Below, one piece after another: positions 11,324 through 21,900 of a stretch of DNA of 64,000 bases; within the stretch, counting starts at the first letter, position 1; each line of letters starts with the position of its first letter. The notes beneath the pieces were generated by a model that did no database searches, was not told where the DNA came from, and saw only the letters and a list, made by a program, of their open reading frames with translations. This DNA comes from Hygrophila difformis. Its lineage: Eukaryota; Streptophyta; Magnoliopsida; Lamiales; Acanthaceae. The position numbers were made by a program, and so were the translations under genes. The stretch lies in contig JAOANR010000011.1 of the NCBI GenBank assembly GCA_030278955.1, positions 31,562,403 to 31,626,402 on the forward strand, written 5' to 3'.

Positions 11324-14300
11324 TGTAACACCCCAGATTTTTATCAACGTCCAAGGGAATAAAAATTTATTCCGATCAATGTTGAAATATTTCCGAGAAG
11401 AAGAAAATAATTTATCACAATAAATTATTGCTCGGAAATAAAACGCCGATAGAATTAAATTCGAAATGGAATAAAAGAGGGAAAGGAAGCCCGAAGACAT
11501 TCCATGAATTGAGTAAAAAATAATTGGAGTTAAGTTCATGAAGGAAAAGAATTTTAATTCCAAGAACCCGTGAAGTCGAAAGAAATTTAATGATACAAGT
11601 TATTGCACGGGAATCAAAAGACGACGAATTGGAAGCCGACGAAACCGAGACCGACGGACTTAAGATTTTAACATGAGGTTCATTGAGCCGAGATAAATTT
11701 AAGATAAGAATTTATGACCCGAGAATGACCCGAAAAATCGAGCCCGAAAATGTAGGAAGATAGAAGTCCGAAAGAGAGGAGGAAAAGCACGACGGATCGC
11801 ACGACCCCGCCCGGACCGAAGTCCAGGCGTGTTTGGCGCGCTGTCCGCGCGGGATTTGGGGATTCCCGCGCCAACCCCGCGCCATCGCCGCGGCGACGTT
11901 TGTCGCGTTTTGGGTGGCGCGCACCCGGCGCGGACTTTGGCCGATTCGCGCGCCAACCCCGCGCCAACGTCCTGACAGCAGCCATTGTCGCGTTTTGGCG
12001 ACTTTCTTGCCATATTCCTTGACCCCAACGTGAGAATCTTGCTTGGTCACGGGGGAGGCATCTTTTGGACGTCATTGGACGTCCATAACACTCCATTTTC
12101 AGTCATCAAACACCCCAAGCTCCTCCCAAACTCTCCAAAAACTCTCCCTAAGCCAAACACCTTCCGGCGAACTTCCGGCGAACTTTCCGGCAAGCAAATC
12201 CTACCAAAGTAGTGTGGAGATCAAGGATTTGCAGACATTGGATTGTTGGTAAGGTGTCAATCAAGTTTCCTTATTGCTTTAAGATCATAATCAACCTTCT
12301 AACTTACGGATCTTTACTTGAAAACACGTTCGTAGCCAAAGGAGAAGAAGAACGTGTTGCGTAGATCCGTTCGTGGCGATTTTGGACAAATCGATCAACC
12401 TTAGAACGTTCAAGGAACTCACTCTCTGTAAGTTAATAACTTACATATCAATACGGGTGGTTTGAAGACATCCGAAACATTGAATCTTAAACGAAACGTT
12501 AAAATCAAACCTAAAAACCCCAATCTACGTATTTTCTGAAATCCGAACAAAACTCTTACTTCGAGCATTCAAACCTGAAAACTCAAAACTAAGAGTTTGA
12601 TCCTAAGATCTCAAGCTATATTGTGTAAAAATTTCAGAATTTTTCATCAAGTTTTGATACCCCAAATCGAGTCGGACATATTCTGCGTTTTAAGAACTTT
12701 CAAAAATTTACAGATTTCTTAACCGAACTTGATGAGCATATTTCTATCATTTCTAGTCCGAACCAATCTTCATGATCTAAACAAAAGTTATAGATCTATA
12801 AGTCTTGAATACCTCTGTAAAATTTCATGCATTTTCATCAAGTTTTGATACCCCAAATCGAATCGGACATATTCTGCGTTTTAAAGAATTTTCAAAGGTT
12901 CACAGATTTCTTAACCGAACTTGATGAGCATATTTCTATCATTTCTAGTCCGATCCAATCTTTGAATTCTAAACAAAAGTTGCATATAATCATGTCTAGT
13001 ATGTGCATATAAAATTTCAGAATTTTTGAAGCTCATTTGATATGTTAAAAAGTCAAATCTTTGAGATGTGTCAAACCTGAATCCTGACAGCATACTATTT
13101 GAGTAGAAAACTTGATTTTTGACATGCTTCCCATCGTTTTTACGAAAAACTCAAAACATGAAAGTTGTTCATTGGGATGTTTTTGAGCTACTGTGAAAAT
13201 TTCAGATCAATCGCCTAAGAAATGGATTTTTAAACTGAAAAGGCGTAAACTGTGACATCGATCGATTTTTGAAATCTTTTAAACAACGATCGAAATCTTG
13301 TGATACGATAAAGCTATATTTTTGAAAATCCCGTTATACTAAAGTTGAAACAATATCGGTTACATAAAATCAGGGGGTGAGTGCTCTGCAGGGTGCCCTC
13401 CTAATTGTGAAATTTGTGCCAAAACGGCTATGACTATCACGCGCGAAAAATCAACAAAACGGCATCTTATATTTTTGCCTATCCTCTCGGGTGTATCCGA
13501 ATGGGTTACTCGAGGCTCGACGGAGCGGTACTGGATATGGCATATTTGGTCACAAGAGACCAACTGCCTACCCTCTCGAGTGTATCCGTATGGGTTACTC
13601 GAGGCTCGACGGAGTGGTACTGGGTATGGCGTATAGGCTGCGGCCGCCGGATTACCGGCTAAAATGACATGTTACTTATGAAATTGGCTGAGGCCGCCGG
13701 ATCACCGGCTAACTGTTACTATTGATATCCGCCGTTATTATTTTGGGCCTATCCTCTCGAGTGTATCCGTATGGGTTACTCGAGGCTCGACGGAGCGGTA
13801 CTGGATATGGCGTATTTGGTCACAAGAGACCAACTGCCTACCCTCTCGAGTGTATCCGTATGGGTTACTCGAGGCTCGACGGAGTGGTACTGGGTATGGC
13901 GTATCGGCTGCGGCCGCCGGATCACCGGCTAGATGATATGTTACTTATGAAATTGGCTGCGGCCGCCGGATCACCGGCTATCTATTGTTGAGATGATGGC
14001 GTAACGGGAAATATATTAAAAAGCTCAGATTTTATGAAATTGGCTGCGGCCGCCGGATTGCCGGCTAAATTTAAATATCGTTTTGATGGTGGCGTATCGG
14101 TGAAAATTTTTGAAGCTCAAATTTTTATTTACATACTTACGGCATTAATCATGTTTTTAAATCTTGTCTTAAATAATTGCCCATGCTTAAGTTTTAAATT
14201 ATGTAATTAATTGTGTCTTTAAAGTATGCATTATCTTCGCATTTTTAAAATAAAATGTTTTTGTGCATGGCAAAGAGTTTTATCTTAATTACTAAAAATC

Positions 14301-14729
14301 TAACCCCTTTATTGTCATGTAAGGATTAACTTACTCAGTATTTTATAATACTGATAAAAACCGTTGTTCATTTTTTTCTGTTACAGAGTACGAAGCATGA
14401 TCATTCATTGGGGGATCATTTGGACACTTAATTATTTATTTTACATGACTTGCATGAACGGGTCTGTTTAACCCGTGGTTTGGCCATGTCGGCCCTATAT
14501 TTCAAATTCCGCTGCATACACTTTACTTCCGCTGCGTACTTTATATATATATTCTCGCTGCAACTCTGATGTAGTATTTTTAAACTATCTATGAATGGGC
14601 TACTTGAATATTTTAAATCCTGAAAAACCATAGCCTTACATCTCTTTAGTGAGCTCGGAGAAACCGTGTCTTGCTAGGGAGGTGTGGCGGTGGCATCCCG
14701 GCCTGGGTTATCAAATCCGGGGTGTTACA
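11324..14729 (+). repeat. T1 5' LTR
   Basis: 3406 bp, TGTAACACCCC to GGGGTGTTACA. It holds a CG-rich stretch at 11820-11975 (ORFs here are by-products of base composition), a repeat block at 13484-14070, and 3' terminal sequence shared with T2 and with the solo LTR at 37267. I see no convincing TATA box. Confidence 0.95.
13484..14070 (+). repeat. Tandem repeat block in T1 LTR
   Basis: Motif R1 (ctctcgagtgtatccgtatg and the next ~40 bp) starts at 13484, 13573, 13754 and 13843. Motif R2 (ggctgcggccgccggatcac then cggct) starts near 13636, 13686, 13906, 13955 and 14042. Order R1-R1-R2-R2, repeated with a period near 270 bp, then one extra R2. The same block occurs at 21153-21739 in the 3' LTR. 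T2's LTR holds a single diverged copy. Confidence 0.85.
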
Positions 14730-14732
14730 GAG

Positions 14733-14744
14733 TGGTATCAGAGC
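14733..14744 (+). other. T1 primer binding site (initiator tRNA-Met)
   Basis: TGGTATCAGAGC starts 4 nt after the 5' LTR end (14729). This is the standard plant iMet primer site. Confidence 0.9.
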
Positions 14745-14794
14745 ACAGACTATTTTAAAGCTATTTATTTTAAAGAAAATATCTGATACCAATG

Positions 14795-14806
14795 TGGTAT
14801 CAGAGC
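14795..14806 (+). other. Second copy of the iMet primer site motif in T1
   Basis: A second TGGTATCAGAGC lies 62 nt downstream of the first, followed by ccggaatattttaaagct. The first is followed by acagactattttaaagct, so the two are tandem copies of a ~62-bp segment. Confidence 0.8.
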
Positions 14807-15280
14807 CCGGAATATTTTAAAGCTATTATTTTACATAGCCAGGTTTATTTTAAAATTACTATTTTTAAGAGCTCGGAATATTTTTAAACTATTATTTTCA
14901 AGTATTATTATTTTTAAAGTTAGTATTTCTAAACTAGTAATATATTTTAAAGATCCCAATTATTATTTTGAAGTTAAAACCCAAATTTTTAGCCCAAAAA
15001 TTTTTTTTAAGCCCAATAAATTATTTTGGCCCAATAACCTTGTTCTTATTAAAAGCCCAAATAAATTATTTCTTTCGGCCCAATATAGCGGCCCAAACCT
15101 TTTATCCTTATTTTAATCCATCCATGGAATAAATTTATTTTTAAAATCCATGGATAAATAAATGTACGCATAAAATTTTTTTTTATCAGGGGGGATCATC
15201 ACTGCATGTGCATAATGCATTTCTATACCTTAGAGAACCTAGAAGCGTTATGTTGTAACCTAGATCTTTTCTTGCGCTAG
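14807..15280 (+). other. T1 untranslated leader
   Basis: AT-rich leader between the primer sites and the first ORF. It contains degenerate tttaaagctatta repeats and gcccaa-rich stretches. No gene seen. Confidence 0.5.
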
Positions 15281-15607
15281 ATGGCTAACCAAGACATGAT
15301 GAACTTAATGATCAAAATGATGAACGCTCACTTTGATTCCCAACAAACCATACAACAAATGGAACATCGTATGGCCCAATTGGAGGCAAATCTGCACCAT
15401 ATGGGAAACTTAAGAGAGGCGGACCACCACCGCATAAACCAGCTCGAAGACCAAATCCAAACCCTTACTACACAAAATCTATGTTTAAAAGAGCTTGTTG
15501 ATGCTCATGGGGATGACTTGAACCGCATTTTCGATGACCTACTACCGTCAAGTCCAGTGGAGGAAGATCCGGAAGAGGATCCTACCACTGTGCCGGAGGA
15601 CGCCTAG
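15281..15607 (+). CDS. T1 small coiled-coil ORF (first ORF of the element)
   Basis: 108 codons. It starts MANQDMMNLMIKMMNAHFD; residues 20-75 form a predicted coiled coil (QQMEHRMAQLEANLHHM, HHRINQLEDQIQTL), and the tail is acidic (EEDPEEDP). It is homologous to the ORF starting at 30512 in T2 and has the same start context (gcgctagATGGC). It may be the N-terminal part of Gag or a separate pre-gag ORF; no capsid or zinc-knuckle sequence follows because of the deletion. Function unknown. Persistence in two separately deleted elements suggests it, or its RNA, is useful. Confidence 0.6.
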   Translation: MANQDMMNLMIKMMNAHFDSQQTIQQMEHRMAQLEANLHHMGNLREADHHRINQLEDQIQTLTTQNLCLKELVDAHGDDLNRIFDDLLPSSPVEEDPEEDPTTVPEDA

Positions 15608-15914
15608 AAACGATAGGAGGATCCTATTTTGGTATATCCTATCACTTGTACTAAAAATTCCTTTTAAGGAAATAAAATGCAAGATTTATCTATTTAGATA
15701 AATTTAAATCCGAAATTATAAAAAAAAAACATAAAAACACACGATGCATCAACTATGCAGTACAAACAGAGACATGCACGGAATCAGAGTAACGTCACAG
15801 TACAACATCCTAAAAGAAATACCAAACCAAGTCTAACTGAAAACACAAATGGGAAATACTAAACCAACAGCTGCTAACACGAGTCTAGATAAAACATAAA
15901 CGGGAAACATAAAG
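15608..15914. other. T1 spacer between small ORF and antisense module
   Basis: AT-rich, no gene seen. The junction of retrotransposon leader and antisense module lies somewhere here; an A-rich run at 15720-15731 is a possible mark. Confidence 0.4.
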
Positions 15915-17237
15915 TCACTGATCAGGAGGAGGGAACCGGCGACGCATGTAGTCATCCATCTGACGCATGTAGGCGTACATGTCCGTCAAGGTGGCCTGCT
16001 GCTCCGCCTGTCTCACAGTGAGCGTGTCCATACGATCCTGATAGAGATCCATCCTAGCATCCAAGGCGTCATAGCGAGCATCCATACTGACACGCATCTC
16101 CTGCATCATCTGGAGCATCTGCGTCATGTCCTGACCCCGCGGTGGAGCCACACCCTGCTGTGGAACCACAGGAGGAGGAGGTGGTCGCTCAGGAGGAACA
16201 ACTAAGATCAAACCACCATCCTCAGGCTGCGGGTGCAGTATAGCCCGAGGCGCTCCACGACGCAAAGTGCTGCGCCGGGCGGCATAAGACGGAACACGGT
16301 AGTGCTCACCCGGAGCTAAAGGATAGGGGTCCGTCTCGGGAGACGTGCGGATCCCCTGGGCAGCGCATAAGCCACAAATGAGGTGTGCGTGAGTGATCAC
16401 CCTACTCCCTCGCCCCCGTCGTAAACCCCTCAGGTTGTCCGCGATGCAAGCGCCCACATTTACCCGGCCGCCCCGTGCGATAAAGCAGATAGTCTCAAAG
16501 ACATGATCGATGACGATATGACTACGGGTGATCGGCCGGATGCGTCCTAACCAAAGCTGAGCAAGCACGCGCCAATGAGCATCCAAGGATGTCAGTCGCA
16601 ACTCGTGGGGTTCCCCAGTCCGCGGGGGTACCTCGGTACACAAAACACCCCAGGCAGGGGCATAAACCCGACCCTCTGGCTGCGGTCGGAACGCGCCATC
16701 ATCTGGAAGGCCGAAATAGGTGTTAATCGCCCGAGCACTGAAGTCTAAGTAGCGACCACGAACCCAGACTCGAGAGAGGTCGTCGTCTACCCCAAGACCA
16801 CTGATGTTGGCGATAACCTCCATGGCTAGATAGCCGGAGGCAACGCCCTCGGGAGGATGTGCGAGACCGGTCCACTGGAGATGCCCCAACACTGCACTGA
16901 TCCGGTCATCGCCCATATGATCGGGATACAAGCCTCGCTCGGGAACGTAAGCCCTCTTCCGACGAAGCTCGTCGAAATAGAAGTCCTGGGAGGCCATCGT
17001 ATGGAAACGAAACCGATCATGCCGGCGAGGACGTACCTCGTAAGGGAGACCCCTGAGCCTCGGCTCTCGCTCCTCGTCCTCCTCGGACTCACTGCCGTCA
17101 TCGCCGTCGCTATCATCACCATCCGGCATCCCCGGAGCGGCAGTGCTAGGGCCAGCAGTATCAAGTCGAGAAGCCCGTCTCTTGGCCCCCGGAAGGACCA
17201 TAAGGAACGCCAAGATGAACCACAGAAAAAGAAACAT
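15915..17237 (-). CDS. Antisense ORF in T1: plant transposon/ATHILA ORF-1-like protein
   Basis: About 440 codons on the strand opposite to T1. The open frame reaches upstream only by a TTG at 17258, so the first ATG is 17237-17235, right after a probable splice acceptor; MVLPGAKRRASR (ATG near 17201) is an equally good start. After an acidic Ser/Asp/Glu segment comes the same pattern as element A's extra ORFs: F..M...F.FDELRRKRAYVPERG, LQWTGLAHPPEG, RVWVRGRYLDFSARAINTYF, THAHLICGLCAAQGI. A Pro-rich linker and a Met-rich coiled coil (MTQMLQMMQEMR, DARMDLYQDRMD) close it. Base composition is far more GC-rich than the flanks. The frame is intact. Function unknown; family call is by pattern. Confidence 0.65.
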   Translation of the reverse strand: MFLFLWFILAFLMVLPGAKRRASRLDTAGPSTAAPGMPDGDDSDGDDGSESEEDEEREPRLRGLPYEVRPRRHDRFRFHTMASQDFYFDELRRKRAYVPERGLYPDHMGDDRISAVLGHLQWTGLAHPPEGVASGYLAMEVIANISGLGVDDDLSRVWVRGRYLDFSARAINTYFGLPDDGAFRPQPEGRVYAPAWGVLCTEVPPRTGEPHELRLTSLDAHWRVLAQLWLGRIRPITRSHIVIDHVFETICFIARGGRVNVGACIADNLRGLRRGRGSRVITHAHLICGLCAAQGIRTSPETDPYPLAPGEHYRVPSYAARRSTLRRGAPRAILHPQPEDGGLILVVPPERPPPPPVVPQQGVAPPRGQDMTQMLQMMQEMRVSMDARYDALDARMDLYQDRMDTLTVRQAEQQATLTDMYAYMRQMDDYMRRRFPPPDQ

Positions 17238-17238
17238 C

Positions 17239-17863
17239 CTGCGAACACCCAATATCAAGGGTAAGACTAATTTTCAACACATCAATTCACAAGCAAAAAT
17301 ACATAAAGACATCATAAATATGAAGTTCCAACGGGGAAAATCTAGGAGGAATTTAGACCCAATAGTTTGCCAATACATATTGGGAGAGAATCAAACCAAG
17401 AAATGTGCCCAAACAAATTCAAAAACCCATTGTGGCATTCTGTCGAACACCTTGTGCGCGCAATAAATTAAGTTCAAAAATATGTTGTAAACACACGGCA
17501 ATTAACCACAAAACCAAACAATTGCTTGAACAACAAATCATAATCACAAATGTCAACAAACAACATCAACGAAACCACTTTTACACCAATAACACCAACA
17601 AAATCGAAAATTTCATAGTTCCCCTAAAAATCCAATTTCTAGCAAGAAATTCCACAACATAAGCACATATATACATACCAATACTTCCTAAACAATAGAA
17701 ATGGCACCAAAGTACTACATACAACCATTAATTCGCGAGAATTAAGCCGAAAATGTCAAAACCCCAAATTACATGCCAAAACCCTAATTCCTCAATTCAA
17801 TCAAATTCTAACAAATCAAGGCATAAAACTTGAAATTGACAAGTGAAAATAGAAGATACATAC
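17239..17863 (-). other. Probable 5' UTR intron of the T1 antisense ORF
   Basis: Minus-strand donor TTGTAAG|GTATGTAT at 17863 and acceptor gtgttcgcag|GATG ending at 17239; length 625 nt, AT-rich. Because it lies antisense to T1's genomic RNA, it would survive retrotransposition. Read by eye. Confidence 0.5.
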
Positions 17864-17964
17864 CTTACAAAGAGAAATCGAAGTCGGAACTAGGAGAATC
17901 CGATCACGAGGAGACGAATTTGAGAGGAAGTTGGGAGAAATTTCGGAAGGGGAAAGGGGTAAAT

Positions 17965-18062
17965 GGCTCGCGCCCCGCGCGAGCCCTATTTACTGCCCCT
18001 GGGGGCGCCGCGCGGACCCGGCGCGGGAAACCCCCTAAACCCGCGCGGACCCCGCGCGGGTC
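17965..18062 (-). repeat. CGCG-palindrome cluster upstream of the antisense ORF
   Basis: Closely packed GC palindromes (cccgcgcgag, gcgccgcgcgg, cccgcgcggac, ccccgcgcgggtc) about 100 nt 5' of the probable intron, on the minus strand. It takes the same place relative to exon 1, intron and ORF as arrays A3 and B3. It is shorter and less regular than those. Confidence 0.6.
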
Positions 18063-18134
18063 AAGAAAAATAAAAAAAAAAATAAATAAATAAAAATAAA
18101 AAAAAAAAAATAAATATTAAAAAAAAAAAAAAAA
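18063..18134. repeat. A-rich low-complexity run
   Basis: About 70 bp of nearly pure A/T with aaataaataaa units, between the antisense module and the pol remnant. It may mark the join where foreign sequence replaced most of T1's coding region. Confidence 0.7.
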
Positions 18135-18187
18135 GAGGATTTATTTACTCCTCCTCTGCTCTACAAAATACGTGTGCACCTAAGCGT

Positions 18188-18661
18188 GTGAAACGGCAAG
18201 ACATAGAATTTCAAGTCGTAGATAAGGTCATGTTAAAGATATCACCGATGAAGGGGGTGATGCATTTTGGCAAACGAGGAAAGCTAAGTCCTCGGAATAT
18301 GGGACCTTATGAAATTCTAGTAAAAGTCAGGAATCTAGCAAATCGTCTAGTCTTACCGCCACAATTGGCTGGAGTTCACAATGTGTTCCACATATCACAA
18401 TTGAGGAAGTATGTGCACGATCCGACCCATGTACCCCAACCGGAAGGAATTAAATTGGATGATGACTTGAGCTATGAGGAAATTCCGGTACAATTACTCG
18501 ATGTTAAGGAGAGAGTAACAAGGAACAAAACTGTAAGGTTGGTCAAGGTCTTGTGGTCCAACCACGAAATGGAGACGGCAACCTGGGAATTGGAAGCCAA
18601 CATGCGACAACGTTACCCTACCCTCTTCCAAAACGACCAGACCACAGTTATGGGAACATAA
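18188..18661 (+). pseudogene. pol: T1 pol remnant: integrase C-terminus and chromodomain
   Basis: 157 codons, matching the end of T2's pol. It contains [33 protein letters not shown] (GPY/F module), VHNVFHISQLRKYV, and a chromodomain ([20 protein letters not shown]). The stop is followed 9 nt later by the first polypurine tract. All upstream pol is missing, so this is a 3' remnant; the frame is open and shows the chromovirus lineage. Confidence 0.85.
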
Positions 18662-18670
18662 CTGTATTCT

Positions 18671-18693
18671 TAAGGGGGGGAGGATGTAACACC
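18671..18693 (+). other. First polypurine tract plus LTR-start motif in T1
   Basis: taagggggggagga followed directly by TGTAACACC, which is the LTR start, 300 bp before the real 3' LTR. T2 has the same arrangement. Confidence 0.75.
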
Positions 18694-18716
18694 CGAGGAA
18701 AACCAAATTCAAATTG

Positions 18717-18764
18717 TTTTGAACTACGTAATGACTTGATCCCTTCACAGGGTACGTAGGCAAC
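18717..18764 (+). other. Conserved potential RNA stem-loop between the two polypurine tracts
   Basis: CTACGT ... ACGTAG enclosing CCCT/AGGG, in gaactacgtaatgacttgat and the next ~25 bases. It is conserved in T2 (minus strand, 27580-27539). A second inverted repeat, acttcgaggacgaagt (18956-18971), is also shared with T2 (27439-27454). Confidence 0.5.
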
Positions 18765-18978
18765 TTGGAAATTTCAATTCTGGGTTCAGTCAAACAATAA
18801 TCAAACAATAATCAAACAACAAACGATGATCAACAATCAAACAATAATCAAACAACAAACGACGATCAACAATCGAACAATAATTCAATAACACAACATC
18901 GCAAATAGTAAACAAAAAGGACCATAACTCTTCGCGCGAGAAAGGCCGAAGCACAACTTCGAGGACGAAGTTGATTCT

Positions 18979-18992
18979 TAAGGGGGGGAGAG
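18979..18992 (+). other. T1 polypurine tract at the 3' LTR
   Basis: taagggggggagag directly abuts the 3' LTR start at 18993. Confidence 0.9.
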
Positions 18993-21900
18993 TGTAACAC
19001 CCCAGATTTTTATCAACGTCCAAGGGAATAAAAATTTATTCCGATCAATGTTGAAATATTTCCGAGAAGAAGAAAATAATTTATCACAATAAATTATTGC
19101 TCGGAAATAAAACGCCGATAGAATTAAATTCGAAATGGAATAAAAGAGGGAAAGGAAGCCCGAAGACATTCCATGAATTGAGTAAAAAATAATTGGAGTT
19201 GAGTTCATGAAGGAAAAGAATTTTAATTCCAAGAACCCGTGAAGTCGAAAGAAATTTAATGATACAAGTTATTGCACGGGAATCAAAAGACAACGAATTG
19301 GAAGCCGACGAAACCGAGACCGACGGACTTAAGATTTTAACATGAGGTTCATTGAGCCGAGATAAATTTAAGATAAGAATTTATGACCCGAGAATGACCC
19401 GAAAAATCGAGCCCGAAAATGTAGGAAGATAGAAGTCCGAAAGAGAGGAGGAAAAGCACGACGGATCGCACGACCCCGCCCGGACCGAAGTCCAGGCGTG
19501 TTTGGCGCGCTGTCCGCGCGGGATTTGGGGATTCCCGCGCCAACCCCGCGCCATCGCCGCGGCGACGTTTGTCGCGTTTTGGGTGGCGCGCACCCGGCGC
19601 GGACTTTGGCCGATTCGCGCGCCAACCCCGCGCCAACGTCCTGACAGCAGCCATTGTCGCGTTTTGGCGACTTTCTTGCCATATTCCTTGACCCCAACGT
19701 GAGAATCTTGCTTGGTCACGGGGGAGGCATCTTTTGGACGTCATTGGACGTCCATAACACTCCATTTTCAGTCATCAAACACCCCAAGCTCCTCCCAAAC
19801 TCTCCAAAAACTCTCCCTAAGCCAAACACCTTCCGGCGAACTTCCGGCGAACTTTCCGGCAAGCAAATCCTACCAAAGTAGTGTGGAGATCAAGGATTTG
19901 CAGACATTGGATTGTTGGTAAGGTGTCAATCAAGTTTCCTTATTGCTTTAAGATCATAATCAACCTTCTAACTTACGGATCTTTACTTGAAAACACGTTC
20001 GTAGCCAAAGGAGAAGAAGAACGTGTTGCGTAGATCCGTTCGTGGCGATTTTGGACAAATCGATCAACCTTAGAACGTTCAAGGAACTCACTCTCTGTAA
20101 GTTAATAACTTACATATCAATACGGGTGGTTTGAAGACATCCGAAACATTGAATCTTAAACGAAACGTTAAAATCAAACCTAAAAACCCCAATCTACGTA
20201 TTTTCTGAAATCCGAACAAAACTCTTACTTCGAGCATTCAAACCTGAAAACTCAAAACTAAGAGTTTGATCCTAAGATCTCAAGCTATATTGTGTAAAAA
20301 TTTCAGAATTTTTCATCAAGTTTTGATACCTCAAATCAAGTCGGACATATTCTGCGTTTTAAGAACTTTCAAAAATTTACAGATTTCTTAACCGAACTTG
20401 ATGAGCATATTTCTATCATTTCTAGTCCGAACCAATCTTCATGATCTAAACAAAAGTTATAGATCTATAAGTCTTGAATACCTCTGTAAAATTTCATGCA
20501 TTTTCATCAAGTTTTGATACCCCAAATCGAATCGGACATATTCTGCGTTTTAAAGAATTTTCAAAGGTTCACAGATTTCTTAACCGAACTTGATGAGCAT
20601 ATTTCTATCATTTCTAGTCCGATCCAATCTTTGAATTCTAAACAAAAGTTGCATATAATCATGTCTAGTATGTGCATATAAAATTTCAGAATTTTTGAAG
20701 CTCATTTGATATGTTAAAAAGTCAAATCTTTGAGATGTGTCAAACCTGAATCCTGACAGCATACTATTTGAGTAGAAAACTTGATTTTTGACATGCTTCC
20801 CATCGTTTTTACGAAAAACTCAAAACATGAAAGTTGTTCATTGGGATGTTTTTGAGCTACTGTGAAAATTTCAGATCAATCGCCTAAGAAATGGATTTTT
20901 AAACTGAAAAGGCGTAAACTGTGACATCGATCGATTTTTGAAATCTTTTAAACAACGATCGAAATCTTGTGATACGATAAAGCTATATTTTTGAAAATCC
21001 CGTTATACTAAAGTTGAAACAATATCGGTTACATAAAATCAGGGGGTGAGTGCTCTGCAGGGTGCCCTCCTAATTGTGAAATTTGTGCCAAAACGGCTAT
21101 GACTATCACGCGCGAAAAATCAACAAAACGGCATCTTATATTTTTGCCTATCCTCTCGGGTGTATCCGAATGGGTTACTCGAGGCTCGACGGAGCGGTAC
21201 TGGATATGGCATATTTGGTCACAAGAGACCAACTGCCTACCCTCTCGAGTGTATCCGTATGGGTTACTCGAGGCTCGACGGAGTGGTACTGGGTATGGCG
21301 TATAGGCTGCGGCCGCCGGATTACCGGCTAAAATGACATGTTACTTATGAAATTGGCTGAGGCCGCCGGATCACCGGCTAACTGTTACTATTGATATCCG
21401 CCGTTATTATTTTGGGCCTATCCTCTCGAGTGTATCCGTATGGGTTACTCGAGGCTCGACGGAGCGGTACTGGATATGGCGTATTTGGTCACAAGAGACC
21501 AACTGCCTACCCTCTCGAGTGTATCCGTATGGGTTACTCGAGGCTCGACGGAGTGGTACTGGGTATGGCGTATCGGCTGCGGCCGCCGGATCACCGGCTA
21601 GATGATATGTTACTTATGAAATTGGCTGCGGCCGCCGGATCACCGGCTATCTATTGTTGAGATGATGGCGTAACGGGAAATATATTAAAAAGCTCAGATT
21701 TTATGAAATTGGCTGCGGCCGCCGGATTGCCGGCTAAATTTAAATATCGTTTTGATGGTGGCGTATCGGTGAAAATTTTTGAAGCTCAAATTTTTATTTA
21801 CATACTTACGGCATTAATCATGTTTTTAAATCTTGTCTTAAATAATTGCCCATGCTTAAGTTTTAAATTATGTAATTAATTGTGTCTTTAAAGTATGCAT

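Noticed and set aside
11324..11563. Apparent N-terminal extension of the element A pol frame starting at 11563
   Set aside because: It lies inside the T1 LTR and is open by chance. The real frame comes from the gag-protease piece at 22399-24632.
11699..12252. Several open frames in the CG-rich part of the T1 LTRs (also 19368-19921)
   Set aside because: Overlapping frames on both strands, repeated in both LTRs, without recognisable domains. They come from high GC content.
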